Assembly (NCBI GenBank): GCA_964245075.1
Contig: CAXTLC010000001.1
Location: forward strand, 121,078 to 185,077
Direction: 5' to 3'
DNA from: LMUY01 sp964245075
GTDB taxonomy: Bacteria; Pseudomonadota; Alphaproteobacteria; Acetobacterales; Acetobacteraceae
Length of the DNA: 64,000 bases
A program made the translations under genes and the position numbers. A model generated the notes under the pieces. The model searched no databases and was not told the origin of the DNA. It saw only the letters and a program-made list of their open reading frames with translations. Positions 7,931 to 15,183 of this stretch are shown in pieces (the stretch's first letter is position 1; each line of letters starts with the position of its first letter).

Positions 7931-8820
7931 GGCGACGGGCCGCGGCGGCGGCGCTGCTGCTGGGGCCGCTCGCCGGCTGCGGCTTGTTGCGCCGCAAGCA
8001 GCAACAGGCGGCCCTGCCGGCGCATTACACGCTGGGCGGCCCCTACCAGCTCGGCGGCGTGTGGTACTACCCGAAGGACCAGAGCGAGTACGAGGCCGCC
8101 GGACTGGCGGCGGTCACTCCGGCGCATGACGGCATCACGGCGGATGGCGAGCGGCTTGATGGAGCCGTGCCGGCCGCCTCCCACCGCACGCTGCAACTGC
8201 CGGCGGTCGCGCGGGTGACCAACCTGGAGAACGGCCGGGCCATGCTGGTGCGGCTGAATGATCGCGGCCCGGCCAACCCCGGCCGGCTGCTGGGGCTGAC
8301 CCGGCACGCCGCGGACCTGCTGGGCGCCGGCGACGGCACGCAGATCCGCGTCCAGTTGGACGCCGGGTTGACCGCGGCGTTGACCGGCCAGGTTGGCGGC
8401 GGCCCGCGCTTGGACATGGCCGCGGCGCCCCGCGGCGCGGTCGTGGCGGAAGAACTGGCCCCGCCGCCCGGGATGCGGCAGTCCGGCCGCGGCAGCACCG
8501 GCAGCGAGCCGGTCCGGGAAGCGGCACATATGGCGCCGGGCCTACCCGTTCCCGACCGCCTGCCGGACCAGGTGACGGCCGGGCCGGCGGCGCCTGGGGT
8601 GATAATCCTGTTGGCCAGCGAGTTCGGCCGGGCGGATTACGCCAACCGGCAGGCCGCGCAACTCGCCGGGCTCCATGCCGCCGTGGAGCGACTGGCGGAT
8701 GGGCGCACGGTACGCTACCGGGTTCGTGCCGGACCGTTCCCGACCGTGACGGCAGCCGATGCGGCGCTGGACCAGGCACGCCGGGCGGGGATAGTCGATT
8801 CGCGTCTGGTGGTGGAATAG
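7927..8820 (+). CDS. rlpA: RlpA-like lipoprotein with SPOR domain
   Basis: 297 residues starting at GTG 7927 inside the MltB stop. A lipobox (GPLAGC, Cys18) predicts a lipoprotein. Residues ~30-150 form the double-psi beta-barrel of RlpA, a septal-ring lytic transglycosylase acting on naked glycan strands: GGPYQLGGVWYYP, GITADGERLD, HRTLQLPAVARVTNLENGR and VRLNDRGPANPGRLLGLTRHAA. The last ~75 residues (GVIILLASEFGRADYANRQA to the end) look like a SPOR domain, which targets denuded peptidoglycan at the septum. The canonical GEASWYG start of the barrel reads GVWYYP, so catalysis is likely but not certain. Confidence 0.85.
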   Translation: MRRRAAAAALLLGPLAGCGLLRRKQQQAALPAHYTLGGPYQLGGVWYYPKDQSEYEAAGLAAVTPAHDGITADGERLDGAVPAASHRTLQLPAVARVTNLENGRAMLVRLNDRGPANPGRLLGLTRHAADLLGAGDGTQIRVQLDAGLTAALTGQVGGGPRLDMAAAPRGAVVAEELAPPPGMRQSGRGSTGSEPVREAAHMAPGLPVPDRLPDQVTAGPAAPGVIILLASEFGRADYANRQAAQLAGLHAAVERLADGRTVRYRVRAGPFPTVTAADAALDQARRAGIVDSRLVVE

Positions 8821-8830
8821 GAGCGGTGGC

Positions 8831-10051
8831 GTGACACAGGATCTGACCCGGCGCGTGGTGCTGGCCGCCGTACCCGCCCTGCTCGCCGCCCCGGCGCTGG
8901 CGCAGCGTCACCCGGTTTCCCGCGCCAGCGCCGCGCGGGGACACCCTGCCGAGCCGGCGCCGGCCGGGACCCCTGCCACGACCCCGCTCGGCCCCATCGA
9001 CACGGCCGCGCGCTACGCGTTCATCATGGATTACAACACCGGCGCTGCCCTGCTGGACAAGGACGCCGACGTCCCGCAGCCGCCGTCCTCCATGACCAAG
9101 CTGATGACCGCCTACCTGGTTTACGGGATGCTGAAGCTCGGCCGGCTCAAGCTGGATCAGGAGCTGCCGGTCAGCGACACGGCATGGAGGATGCAGGGAT
9201 CCAAGATGTTCGTCCCGCAGGGCGGCAGCGTGAAGGTGGAAGACCTGATCCGCGGCATGATCATCCAGTCGGGCAATGACGCCTGCCTGGTGCTGGCCGA
9301 GGCGGTTGCCGGGTCGGAAGACCAGTTCGTGGCATTGATGAACGCCAAGGCGGCGGAGCTGGGCCTCACCAACACGCACTTCGCCAACTGCACAGGCTGG
9401 CCGGACGCGACCCAGCACATGAGTTGCCGGGACATCGCGACGCTCGCCGCCCACATCATCCGGGACTTCCCGGAATACTACCATTACGACCGGGAAACCA
9501 CGTTCAAGTACAACGGCATCGAGCAGCAGAACCGCAACTCGCTGGTCCAGAAGGGACTGGCCGACGGGCTGAAGACCGGCCACACCGAAGCGGGCGGCTA
9601 CGGCCTGGTCGGCAGCGCGGACCGCGGCGGCCGCCGGGTGATCATCGTGGTGAACGGGTTGCCGTCCATGCACGCCCGCGCCGAGGAAAGCGAGCGGCTG
9701 CTGGAATGGAGCTTCCGCGAGTTCGAGAACGTGAAGCTGTTCAGCGCCGGGGACACGGTCGAGACGGTGAAGGTGTGGCTCGGCACGGAGCCGTCCGTGC
9801 CGCTGGTAGGCGGGCGGGACCTGGTGATCACCATGCCGCGGCAATGGCGCAGCACAGCCAAGATCGAGGTGCGCTACACCGCGCCCGTGACCGCCCCGGT
9901 CAGCCGCGGGGACGCGATCGGCAAGCTGGTGGTCAGCGGCCAGGGGGTGCCGGACATGCAGGTTCCGCTGCTTGCGGGGGCGGACGTGCCGCGCCGAAGC
10001 CTGCCGGGCCGCGCCGTCGCCGTGCTGAGCCACTACGTGCTGGGAAGCTGA
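8831..10051 (+). CDS. dacC: D-alanyl-D-alanine carboxypeptidase (PBP5/6 type)
   Basis: 406 residues with a signal peptide (RRVVLAAVPALLAAPALAQ), the class-A low-molecular-weight penicillin-binding domain and the C-terminal beta-rich PBP5 domain (about 310-400). Active-site motifs are complete: SxxK at Ser87-Lys90 (SMTK), SGN at 147-149 and KTG at 248-250. The enzyme trims the terminal D-Ala from peptidoglycan stem peptides in the periplasm. GTG start at 8831, ten bases after the RlpA stop. No long amphipathic membrane-anchor helix is obvious at the C-terminus. The reading frame continues past the TGA, in phase, into tmk. Confidence 0.95.
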   Translation: MTQDLTRRVVLAAVPALLAAPALAQRHPVSRASAARGHPAEPAPAGTPATTPLGPIDTAARYAFIMDYNTGAALLDKDADVPQPPSSMTKLMTAYLVYGMLKLGRLKLDQELPVSDTAWRMQGSKMFVPQGGSVKVEDLIRGMIIQSGNDACLVLAEAVAGSEDQFVALMNAKAAELGLTNTHFANCTGWPDATQHMSCRDIATLAAHIIRDFPEYYHYDRETTFKYNGIEQQNRNSLVQKGLADGLKTGHTEAGGYGLVGSADRGGRRVIIVVNGLPSMHARAEESERLLEWSFREFENVKLFSAGDTVETVKVWLGTEPSVPLVGGRDLVITMPRQWRSTAKIEVRYTAPVTAPVSRGDAIGKLVVSGQGVPDMQVPLLAGADVPRRSLPGRAVAVLSHYVLGS

Positions 10052-10057
10052 GCGGCG

Positions 10058-10729
10058 CTGTTCATTACGCTGGAAGGCGGCGAGGGCGCCGGCAAGTCCA
10101 CCCAGGCGCGCCGGCTGGCGGCCTGGCTGGCGGGCGAGGGCAGGGCGGTGCTCCTGACGCGCGAACCCGGCGGCGCCCCCGGCGCGGAGATGCTGCGCGG
10201 CCTGTTGCTGTCCGGGCAGCACGACTGGTCCGCCGAGGCCGAGACGCTGCTGCACTTCGCCGCCCGGGCGGAGCACGTCGCGCGCACGATCCGCCCGGCG
10301 CTGGCGGCGGGGATGATCGTGGTGTGCGACCGGTTCGCCGATTCCACGATGGCCTACCAGGGATGGGGGCAGGGTGCCGACCAGGCGCGGATCCGGATGC
10401 TGGCTGGGCTGCTTGGGATCGTGCCCGACCTGACGGTGATGCTCGATGTATCGGAAGCGGTTGCCGTGGAGCGGATGACGGCGCGAGGGCGCGCGCCGGA
10501 CCGGTATGACCGCCTCGGCGCGGGGTTCCACGCCCGTGTCGCGGCGGGATTCCGCGCGATTGCCGCCGCCGAGCCGGGCCGGTGCCGGGTGGTGGACGCG
10601 AACGGCGACGCGGATAGCGTGTTCACCGCCATCGTCTCGTTGTTCTCGTCCTTTTCCTGCTGGGAAAAGGCCAGGGTGAAGGAGCCAACGCCCTCATCCA
10701 GCCCTCTCCCAAAAGGAAAGGGCTTTTAG
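10058..10729 (+). CDS. tmk: dTMP kinase, apparent CTG start and repeat-derived tail
   Basis: Thymidylate kinase: phosphorylates dTMP to dTDP. The P-loop LEGGEGAGKST begins five residues into the frame, DRFADSTMAYQGWG is the dTMP-binding DR motif, and the lid region contains RMTARGRAPDRYD. No ATG, GTG or TTG exists between the dacC stop (10049-10051) and the P-loop; the frame reads GCG GCG CTG TTC ATT, so CTG 10058 is the only plausible near-cognate start. The next GTG (10148) would delete the P-loop. The last ~27 residues (from FSSFSCWEKARVKEP to KGKGF) look like translated intergenic repeat rather than kinase sequence. holB starts 4 nt after the stop. ~223 residues in total. Confidence 0.88.
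   Translation: MFITLEGGEGAGKSTQARRLAAWLAGEGRAVLLTREPGGAPGAEMLRGLLLSGQHDWSAEAETLLHFAARAEHVARTIRPALAAGMIVVCDRFADSTMAYQGWGQGADQARIRMLAGLLGIVPDLTVMLDVSEAVAVERMTARGRAPDRYDRLGAGFHARVAAGFRAIAAAEPGRCRVVDANGDADSVFTAIVSLFSSFSCWEKARVKEPTPSSSPLPKGKGF
10700..10727 (+). terminator. Terminator-like hairpin inside the 3' end of tmk
   Basis: A 10-position stem with one mismatch (10700-10709 against 10715-10724, loop CAAAA) is followed at once by TTTT (10724-10727): the shape of an intrinsic terminator. It lies within the last codons of tmk, 6 nt before the GTG of holB, so it would attenuate the operon unless translation of tmk melts it. A second hairpin (10650-10657/10663-10670) sits just upstream. The sequence belongs to the interspersed hairpin repeat also found near 27497 and 61171. 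Confidence 0.45.
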
Positions 10730-10732
10730 GCC

Positions 10733-11728
10733 GTGGCGGCTCCAGCACCTCGCGAGAACCCGCTGCTGTTCGGCCATGCCACGGCGCAGGCCCAATGGCT
10801 GGACGCCATGCGGGGCGGGCGCATGCACCATGCCTGGCTGATCACCGGGCCGCCCGGGGTCGGCAAGGCCACGCTTGCCTTCCACTTCGCCCGCCGCCTG
10901 CTCGCCGGGCCCGGCGAGACCCTGGCGGTCGACCCGGGCAGCCCGCTGTTCCGCCGGGTCGCCACCGGCAGCCACGCGGACCTGCTGACGGTGGAGCGGG
11001 AGTGGGACGAGAAGCGGGCCCGCCTGCGCGGCGAGATCGTGGTGGACGACGTCCGGGCTGTGTCGGCCTTCCTGCGGCTCACCCCGGCGGAGGGCGGCTG
11101 GCGCGCCGTGGTGATCGACGGGGCCGAGCACCTCAACCGCAACGCCGCCAATGCGGTGCTGAAGGTGTTGGAGGAGCCGCCGCCGCGCGCCGTCCTGCTG
11201 CTCACCTGCGCCGCGCCCGGCCGCCTGCTGCCCACGATCCGCAGCCGCTGCCGCCGGCTTCCGCTGCAGCCGCTCGCCGCGGCGGAGATGGAGGCGGCGC
11301 TCGCCGAGTACCTGCCCGGCAGGCCTCCGGGCGAGCGCGGCCGGCTGGCGGAACTGGCCGCCGGGTCCCCCGGGCGCGCCCTGCTGCTCGCGGAGGAGAA
11401 GGGATTGCAGCTTGCCGCGCTGGCGGCGGAGGTGCTGGACGGCGTGCCGGCCTTGTCCAAGCTGCGCGCCATCACCATCGCCGACCAGTTGGGCGGGCGG
11501 GCGGAGGACCGGTTCACCCCGTTCATGACCCTGCTGCGGGACGGGCTCTCCGATGCCGTGCGCCGCGCCGCACGGGGCGCGCCGGAGCGGCTGGCCACGG
11601 TGCGTCCCCTAGCCGAGTGGGCTGAGATGTGGCAGTCGCTGACCCATATCCAGGACGAGACGGAGCGGCTGAACCTGGACCGGCGCCAGGCGCTGCTTTC
11701 CTCGATCACGCTGTTGAACGGGTCATGA
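10733..11728 (+). CDS. holB: DNA polymerase III subunit delta'
   Basis: 331 residues, a clamp-loader subunit that with gamma/tau and delta opens the beta sliding clamp. The modified Walker A GPPGVGKAT (residues 39-47), the DDVRAVSAFLRLTPAEGGWR block and the SRC-type motif IRSRCRRLPL (about 164-173) are typical of alphaproteobacterial HolB. Four Zn-ligand cysteines, as in E. coli delta', are not evident, which is common in this class. GTG start 4 nt after tmk; the stop overlaps the ATG of metG (ATGA). The tmk-holB-metG-tatD order is a conserved alphaproteobacterial cluster. Confidence 0.95.
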   Translation: MAAPAPRENPLLFGHATAQAQWLDAMRGGRMHHAWLITGPPGVGKATLAFHFARRLLAGPGETLAVDPGSPLFRRVATGSHADLLTVEREWDEKRARLRGEIVVDDVRAVSAFLRLTPAEGGWRAVVIDGAEHLNRNAANAVLKVLEEPPPRAVLLLTCAAPGRLLPTIRSRCRRLPLQPLAAAEMEAALAEYLPGRPPGERGRLAELAAGSPGRALLLAEEKGLQLAALAAEVLDGVPALSKLRAITIADQLGGRAEDRFTPFMTLLRDGLSDAVRRAARGAPERLATVRPLAEWAEMWQSLTHIQDETERLNLDRRQALLSSITLLNGS

Positions 11729-13260
11729 CAGAGAAGTTTTACGTCACTACGCCGATCTATTACGTGAACGGCGCTCCGCATATCGGGCACGCCTACACGA
11801 CGATTGCCGCCGACGTGCTGGCGCGCTGGATGCGGCTGGAGGGCAGGGACGTCTTCTTCCTCACCGGTACGGACGAGCACGGCCAGAAGGTCGCCAAGGC
11901 CGCCGCCGATGCCGGGCAGGACCCGCAAGCCTTCGTGGACGGCTTGGCCGCCGAGTTCCAGGACATGACGGCCCGGATGGGCGTCTCCAACGACGACTTC
12001 ATCCGCACCACGGAGGAGCGGCACAAGCGCGGCTGCGCGGCGCTGTGGCAGGTGCTGGCGGACCGGGGGGAGATCTACCTCGGGCACTACGAGGGCTGGT
12101 ACGCGCTGCGCGACGAGGCGTTCTACGGCGAGGACGAGATCCTGACCCGGCCGGACGGCGCCCGCGTGTCGCCGTTCGGCTCGCCGGTGGAGTGGGTGAG
12201 GGAACCCAACTACCTGTTCCGGCTGTCTGCCTGGGGGGAGCGGCTGCTCGCGTTCTACGAGGCGAACCCGGATTTCCTGGGGCCGCTCTCGACCCGGAAC
12301 GAGATCATCAGCTTCGTGAAGGGCGGCCTGGCGGACCTGTCGGTCAGCCGCGCCAGCCTGCGCTGGGGCGTGCCGGTGCCGGGAAACCCGGAGCAGGTGA
12401 TGTACGTGTGGCTGGACGCGCTGACCAACTACGTCACGGCGCTCGGCTACCCGGACACGGCGGGCGAGCGCTGGGCGTTCTGGCCGGCGGACATCCATTT
12501 CGTGGGCAAGGACATCGCCCGGTTCCACACGGTGTACTGGCCCGCCTTCCTGCTGGCCGCCGGGCTGCCGGTGCCCCGGCGGGTGTTCGCCAACGGCTGG
12601 TGGACGGTCGAAGGCGAGAAGATGAGCAAGTCGGTCGGCAACGTGATCGACCCGCGCGGCCTGGCGGACGAGTTCGGGCTGGACGTGCTGCGCTACTTCC
12701 TGTTGCGCGAGATGCCGTTCGGCAATGACGGCGACTTCAACCGCCGGGCGCTGATCTCCCGCCTGAACAGCGAGCTTGCGAACGATCTGGGCAACCTCGC
12801 GCAGCGCTCGCTGTCGCTGGTCGCCCGCAACTGCGGCGGCATCCTGCCGGAGCCTGGTCCCGCCACGGAGGACGACGCCGAGGTGCTGCGGCAGGCGGCA
12901 TCCCTGCCGGGCGCCATCGGGCCGAAGCTGCTGCGGCAATCCTACGGCGAGGCGCTGGACGAGATATGGCGGGTGATCCGCGCCGCCAACGGCTACATCG
13001 ATCGCCAGGCGCCGTGGGCGCTGCGCAAGACCGACCCGGTCCGCATGGCGGTGGTGCTGCGCGTGCTGGCCGACGTGCTGCGCGGGGTCGGGACCGTGCT
13101 GCAACCGTTCATGCCCGGCAGCATGTCCGCGCTGCTGGATCAGCTGGGCGTGCCCGAAGACGCCCGCTCCCTGGCCGCGCTGGCGACGCCGCTGCCCGGC
13201 GGGATCGCCTTGCCCGCCCCGCAGGGCATCTTCCCACGCTATGTCAGCGACGCGGCATAG
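11725..13260 (+). CDS. metG: Methionyl-tRNA synthetase
   Basis: 511 residues; attaches methionine to tRNA(Met) in the cytoplasm. The class I signatures are HIGH at 19-22 (APHIGHAYTT) and KMSKS at 299-303 (GEKMSKSVGN). The length and lack of a C-terminal Trbp111-like extension place it with the shorter alphaproteobacterial enzymes, and the CxxC zinc knuckle pair of E. coli MetG is not seen in the connecting region. The ATG at 11725 overlaps the holB stop; an upstream extension of the frame is inside holB and is discarded. tatD begins 8 nt after the stop. Confidence 0.97.
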   Translation: MTEKFYVTTPIYYVNGAPHIGHAYTTIAADVLARWMRLEGRDVFFLTGTDEHGQKVAKAAADAGQDPQAFVDGLAAEFQDMTARMGVSNDDFIRTTEERHKRGCAALWQVLADRGEIYLGHYEGWYALRDEAFYGEDEILTRPDGARVSPFGSPVEWVREPNYLFRLSAWGERLLAFYEANPDFLGPLSTRNEIISFVKGGLADLSVSRASLRWGVPVPGNPEQVMYVWLDALTNYVTALGYPDTAGERWAFWPADIHFVGKDIARFHTVYWPAFLLAAGLPVPRRVFANGWWTVEGEKMSKSVGNVIDPRGLADEFGLDVLRYFLLREMPFGNDGDFNRRALISRLNSELANDLGNLAQRSLSLVARNCGGILPEPGPATEDDAEVLRQAASLPGAIGPKLLRQSYGEALDEIWRVIRAANGYIDRQAPWALRKTDPVRMAVVLRVLADVLRGVGTVLQPFMPGSMSALLDQLGVPEDARSLAALATPLPGGIALPAPQGIFPRYVSDAA

Positions 13261-13267
13261 GCCCCGG

Positions 13268-14113
13268 ATGCTGATCGATTCGCACTGCCACCTGGACTAC
13301 TTCACGGACGAGATGGACGCGATCCTGTCCCGCGCGGCCCAGGCCGGGGTCGGGGAACTGGTCACCATCGGCACCACCATGGACCAGTCGCGCGCCATCC
13401 GCGGCCTCGCCGAGGCGCATCCGAACGTCTGGTGCACCGTGGGCGTCCATCCGCAGAGCGCCGCGCTGGCGCCGGTGCCATCGCCGGACGCCATCGCTGG
13501 GCTGGCTGACCACCCGAAGGTGGTGGGCATCGGCGAGTCCGGGCTGGACTACCATTACGAGACGGCGCCGCGGGACGTGCAGCAGGCTTCCTTCCGCGCC
13601 CATATCCGTGCCGCCCGCCTGGCTGGCGTGCCGCTCTGCATCCATGCCCGGTCGGCCGACGACGACATCGCGGCAATCCTGCGGGAAGAGCGGGAGGAGG
13701 GAGGGGACTACGATTTCCTGCTGCACTGCTTCTCCTCCGGCCGGGCCTTGGCGGAGGCAGCGCTGGCCATGGGCGGCTTCCTCAGCTTTTCCGGCATCCT
13801 GACTTTCCCGAAATCAACCGAGAATCGCGACATCGCCCGCGACGTTCCCGCGGAGCGGCTGCTGGTGGAGACGGACGCGCCGTTCCTCGCCCCCGCGCCG
13901 TTTCGCGGCAAACGCAACGAACCGTCCTATGTCGCCAGGACCGCCGCCGTGCTGGCGGAGGTTCGCGGGCTTTCGCCGGAGGCGCTGGCGGAACTGACGA
14001 CCGCCAATTTCCGCCGTCTGTTCCGCCGTGCAGCGCCGGGGGCCGCGCCTGGGGCCACGCCTGGGGCCACGCCTGGGGCCACGCCTGGGGCCACGCCTGG
14101 GGCCACGGCGTGA
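13268..14113 (+). CDS. TatD family hydrolase with C-terminal repeat tail
   Basis: 281 residues. TatD proteins are TIM-barrel metal-dependent hydrolases with 3'-5' exonuclease or DNase activity. Metal ligands are visible: DSHCHLD near the N-terminus (HxH), GESGLDYHY, CIHAR, LLHCFSS and ETDAPFLAP. The C-terminal ~28 residues are a low-complexity PGAT/PGAA array encoded by a 12-bp tandem repeat (14039-14107), not part of the barrel. ATG 13268 is chosen because the longer frame only adds metG-overlapping residues. The stop overlaps an ATG (TGATG) that begins the following MBL gene on this contig, just before the assembly gap. Confidence 0.93.
   Translation: MLIDSHCHLDYFTDEMDAILSRAAQAGVGELVTIGTTMDQSRAIRGLAEAHPNVWCTVGVHPQSAALAPVPSPDAIAGLADHPKVVGIGESGLDYHYETAPRDVQQASFRAHIRAARLAGVPLCIHARSADDDIAAILREEREEGGDYDFLLHCFSSGRALAEAALAMGGFLSFSGILTFPKSTENRDIARDVPAERLLVETDAPFLAPAPFRGKRNEPSYVARTAAVLAEVRGLSPEALAELTTANFRRLFRRAAPGAAPGATPGATPGATPGATPGATA
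14039..14107 (+). repeat. 12-bp coding minisatellite in the tatD 3' end
   Basis: Five exact head-to-tail copies of a 12-bp unit (CCTGGGGCCACG, 14048-14107) preceded by a degenerate copy. The unit length is four codons, so copy-number change keeps the frame and only alters the Pro-Gly-Ala-Thr tail of TatD. The array continues on the far side of the 100-N gap (14237-14260), which explains why the assembly broke here. Confidence 0.9.
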
Positions 14114-14136
14114 TGCGGGTCACCATCCTGGGCTGC

Positions 14137-14236
14137 NNNNNNNNNNNNNNNNNNNNNNNNNNNNNNNNNNNNNNNNNNNNNNNNNNNNNNNNNNNNNNNN
14201 NNNNNNNNNNNNNNNNNNNNNNNNNNNNNNNNNNNN
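14137..14236. other. Assembly gap (100 N) with identical flanks
   Basis: Exactly 100 N. The 55 bases before the gap (14082-14136) are identical to the 55 bases after it (14237-14291), both containing the end of the minisatellite, the tatD stop and the first 24 bases of the MBL gene. The contigs therefore overlap and the true distance is negative; the nominal length is arbitrary. Confidence 0.95.
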
Positions 14237-14267
14237 CGCCTGGGGCCACGCCTGGGGCCACGGCGTG

Positions 14268-15062
14268 ATGCGGGTCACCATCCTGGGCTGCGGCGGCTCG
14301 GCCGGCGTGCCGCAGATCGGCGGTGCGGACGGCCATGGCGACTGGGGGGCCTGCGACCCGGCGGAGCCGCGCAACCGCCGCACCCGGGCCTCCATCGTCA
14401 TCGAGGGCGCGGACGGCCAGTGCCTGCTGGTGGACACCGGGCCGGACATGCGGACGCAGTTGTTGGCCGCCGGGGTGACGCGGGTGGACGCCGTGCTGTT
14501 CACGCACGAGCACGCCGACCACATCACCGGCCTGGACGACGTGCGCATCCTGAACCGCATCGCGGGCGTGCCGTTGCCAGCCTTTGCCACCGCCCGGACC
14601 CTGGAGGTGCTGGGCCAGCGCTTCGACTACGCGTTCCGGCCGTGGCAGCCGCCGGGCTTCTACCGTCCGGTGATGGAACCGCGGCCGTTCGAGTTCGGCG
14701 ACTGCCTGAGCCTGGCCGGGCTGACGGTGGAAACGTTCGAGCAGGATCACCGCGTGCTGAAGACGGTTGGGCTGCGAGTCGGGCCATTCGGCTACTCGAC
14801 CGATGTGGTGACGCTGAGCGACGACGCGTTCGCGCTGCTGCACGGCGTGGACACCTGGGTGGTGGGCTGCTTCCAGCGTGCGCGCCATTCGACGCACGCC
14901 AATGTGGACCAGGTCATCGAGTGGGCCGCCCGCGTCGGCGCACGCCGGACGATCTTGACGCACATGGGTCCGGATCTGGACTGGAACTGGCTCACGCGGC
15001 GTTTGCCGCCGGGCATCGAGCCTGCGTGGGACGGACTCAGGCTGGAGTTCAGCGCCGGCTGA
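14268..15062 (+). CDS. Metallo-beta-lactamase-fold hydrolase, PhnP-like
   Basis: 264 residues from ATG 14268. The MBL signature THEHADH is at 79-85, with the upstream LVDTGPDMRTQLL strand and the downstream EQDHRVLKT and ILTHMGPDLDW histidines that complete the two-metal site. The N-terminal GCGGSAGVPQIGG is typical of the PhnP-like phosphodiesterase subgroup, often placed after tatD in alphaproteobacteria. The exact substrate is unknown; cyclic phosphodiester or nucleotide cleavage is the family precedent. The start is duplicated on the other contig at 14113, where it overlaps the tatD stop, showing that the two genes are coupled in the real genome. Confidence 0.9.
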   Translation: MRVTILGCGGSAGVPQIGGADGHGDWGACDPAEPRNRRTRASIVIEGADGQCLLVDTGPDMRTQLLAAGVTRVDAVLFTHEHADHITGLDDVRILNRIAGVPLPAFATARTLEVLGQRFDYAFRPWQPPGFYRPVMEPRPFEFGDCLSLAGLTVETFEQDHRVLKTVGLRVGPFGYSTDVVTLSDDAFALLHGVDTWVVGCFQRARHSTHANVDQVIEWAARVGARRTILTHMGPDLDWNWLTRRLPPGIEPAWDGLRLEFSAG

Positions 15063-15129
15063 CCTCGGCTTTGAGTTTCCATAATATGCATTATGCAGCT
15101 TGAGCCGATCTGGCCTCGGCCTGGCACTA

Positions 15130-15173
15130 CGCCGCCCTCGCCCGTCGCCTAAGCGGCGACAGCGAGGGCGGCG
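15130..15173. terminator. Bidirectional terminator hairpin
   Basis: A long GC-rich inverted repeat (CGCCGCCCTCGC at 15130-15141 against GCGAGGGCGGCG at 15162-15173, with a further inner GTCGCC/GGCGAC pairing) sits between the converging MBL and beta-propeller genes. No T-run flanks it. It is the only structure in the 121-nt space and probably ends both transcripts. Confidence 0.75.
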
Positions 15174-15183
15174 CATCACGGAG

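Noticed and set aside
8135..10531. 798-codon minus-strand frame over rlpA, dacC and tmk
   Set aside because: Shadow frame; composition is typical of antisense GC-rich sequence and the plus-strand genes carry full catalytic motifs.
10726..13104. 792-codon minus-strand frame over holB and metG
   Set aside because: Shadow of two essential plus-strand genes; no domain seen.
14039..14291. Tandem repeats as a CRISPR array
   Set aside because: Units are contiguous 12-mers without spacers, in coding phase, with no cas genes.
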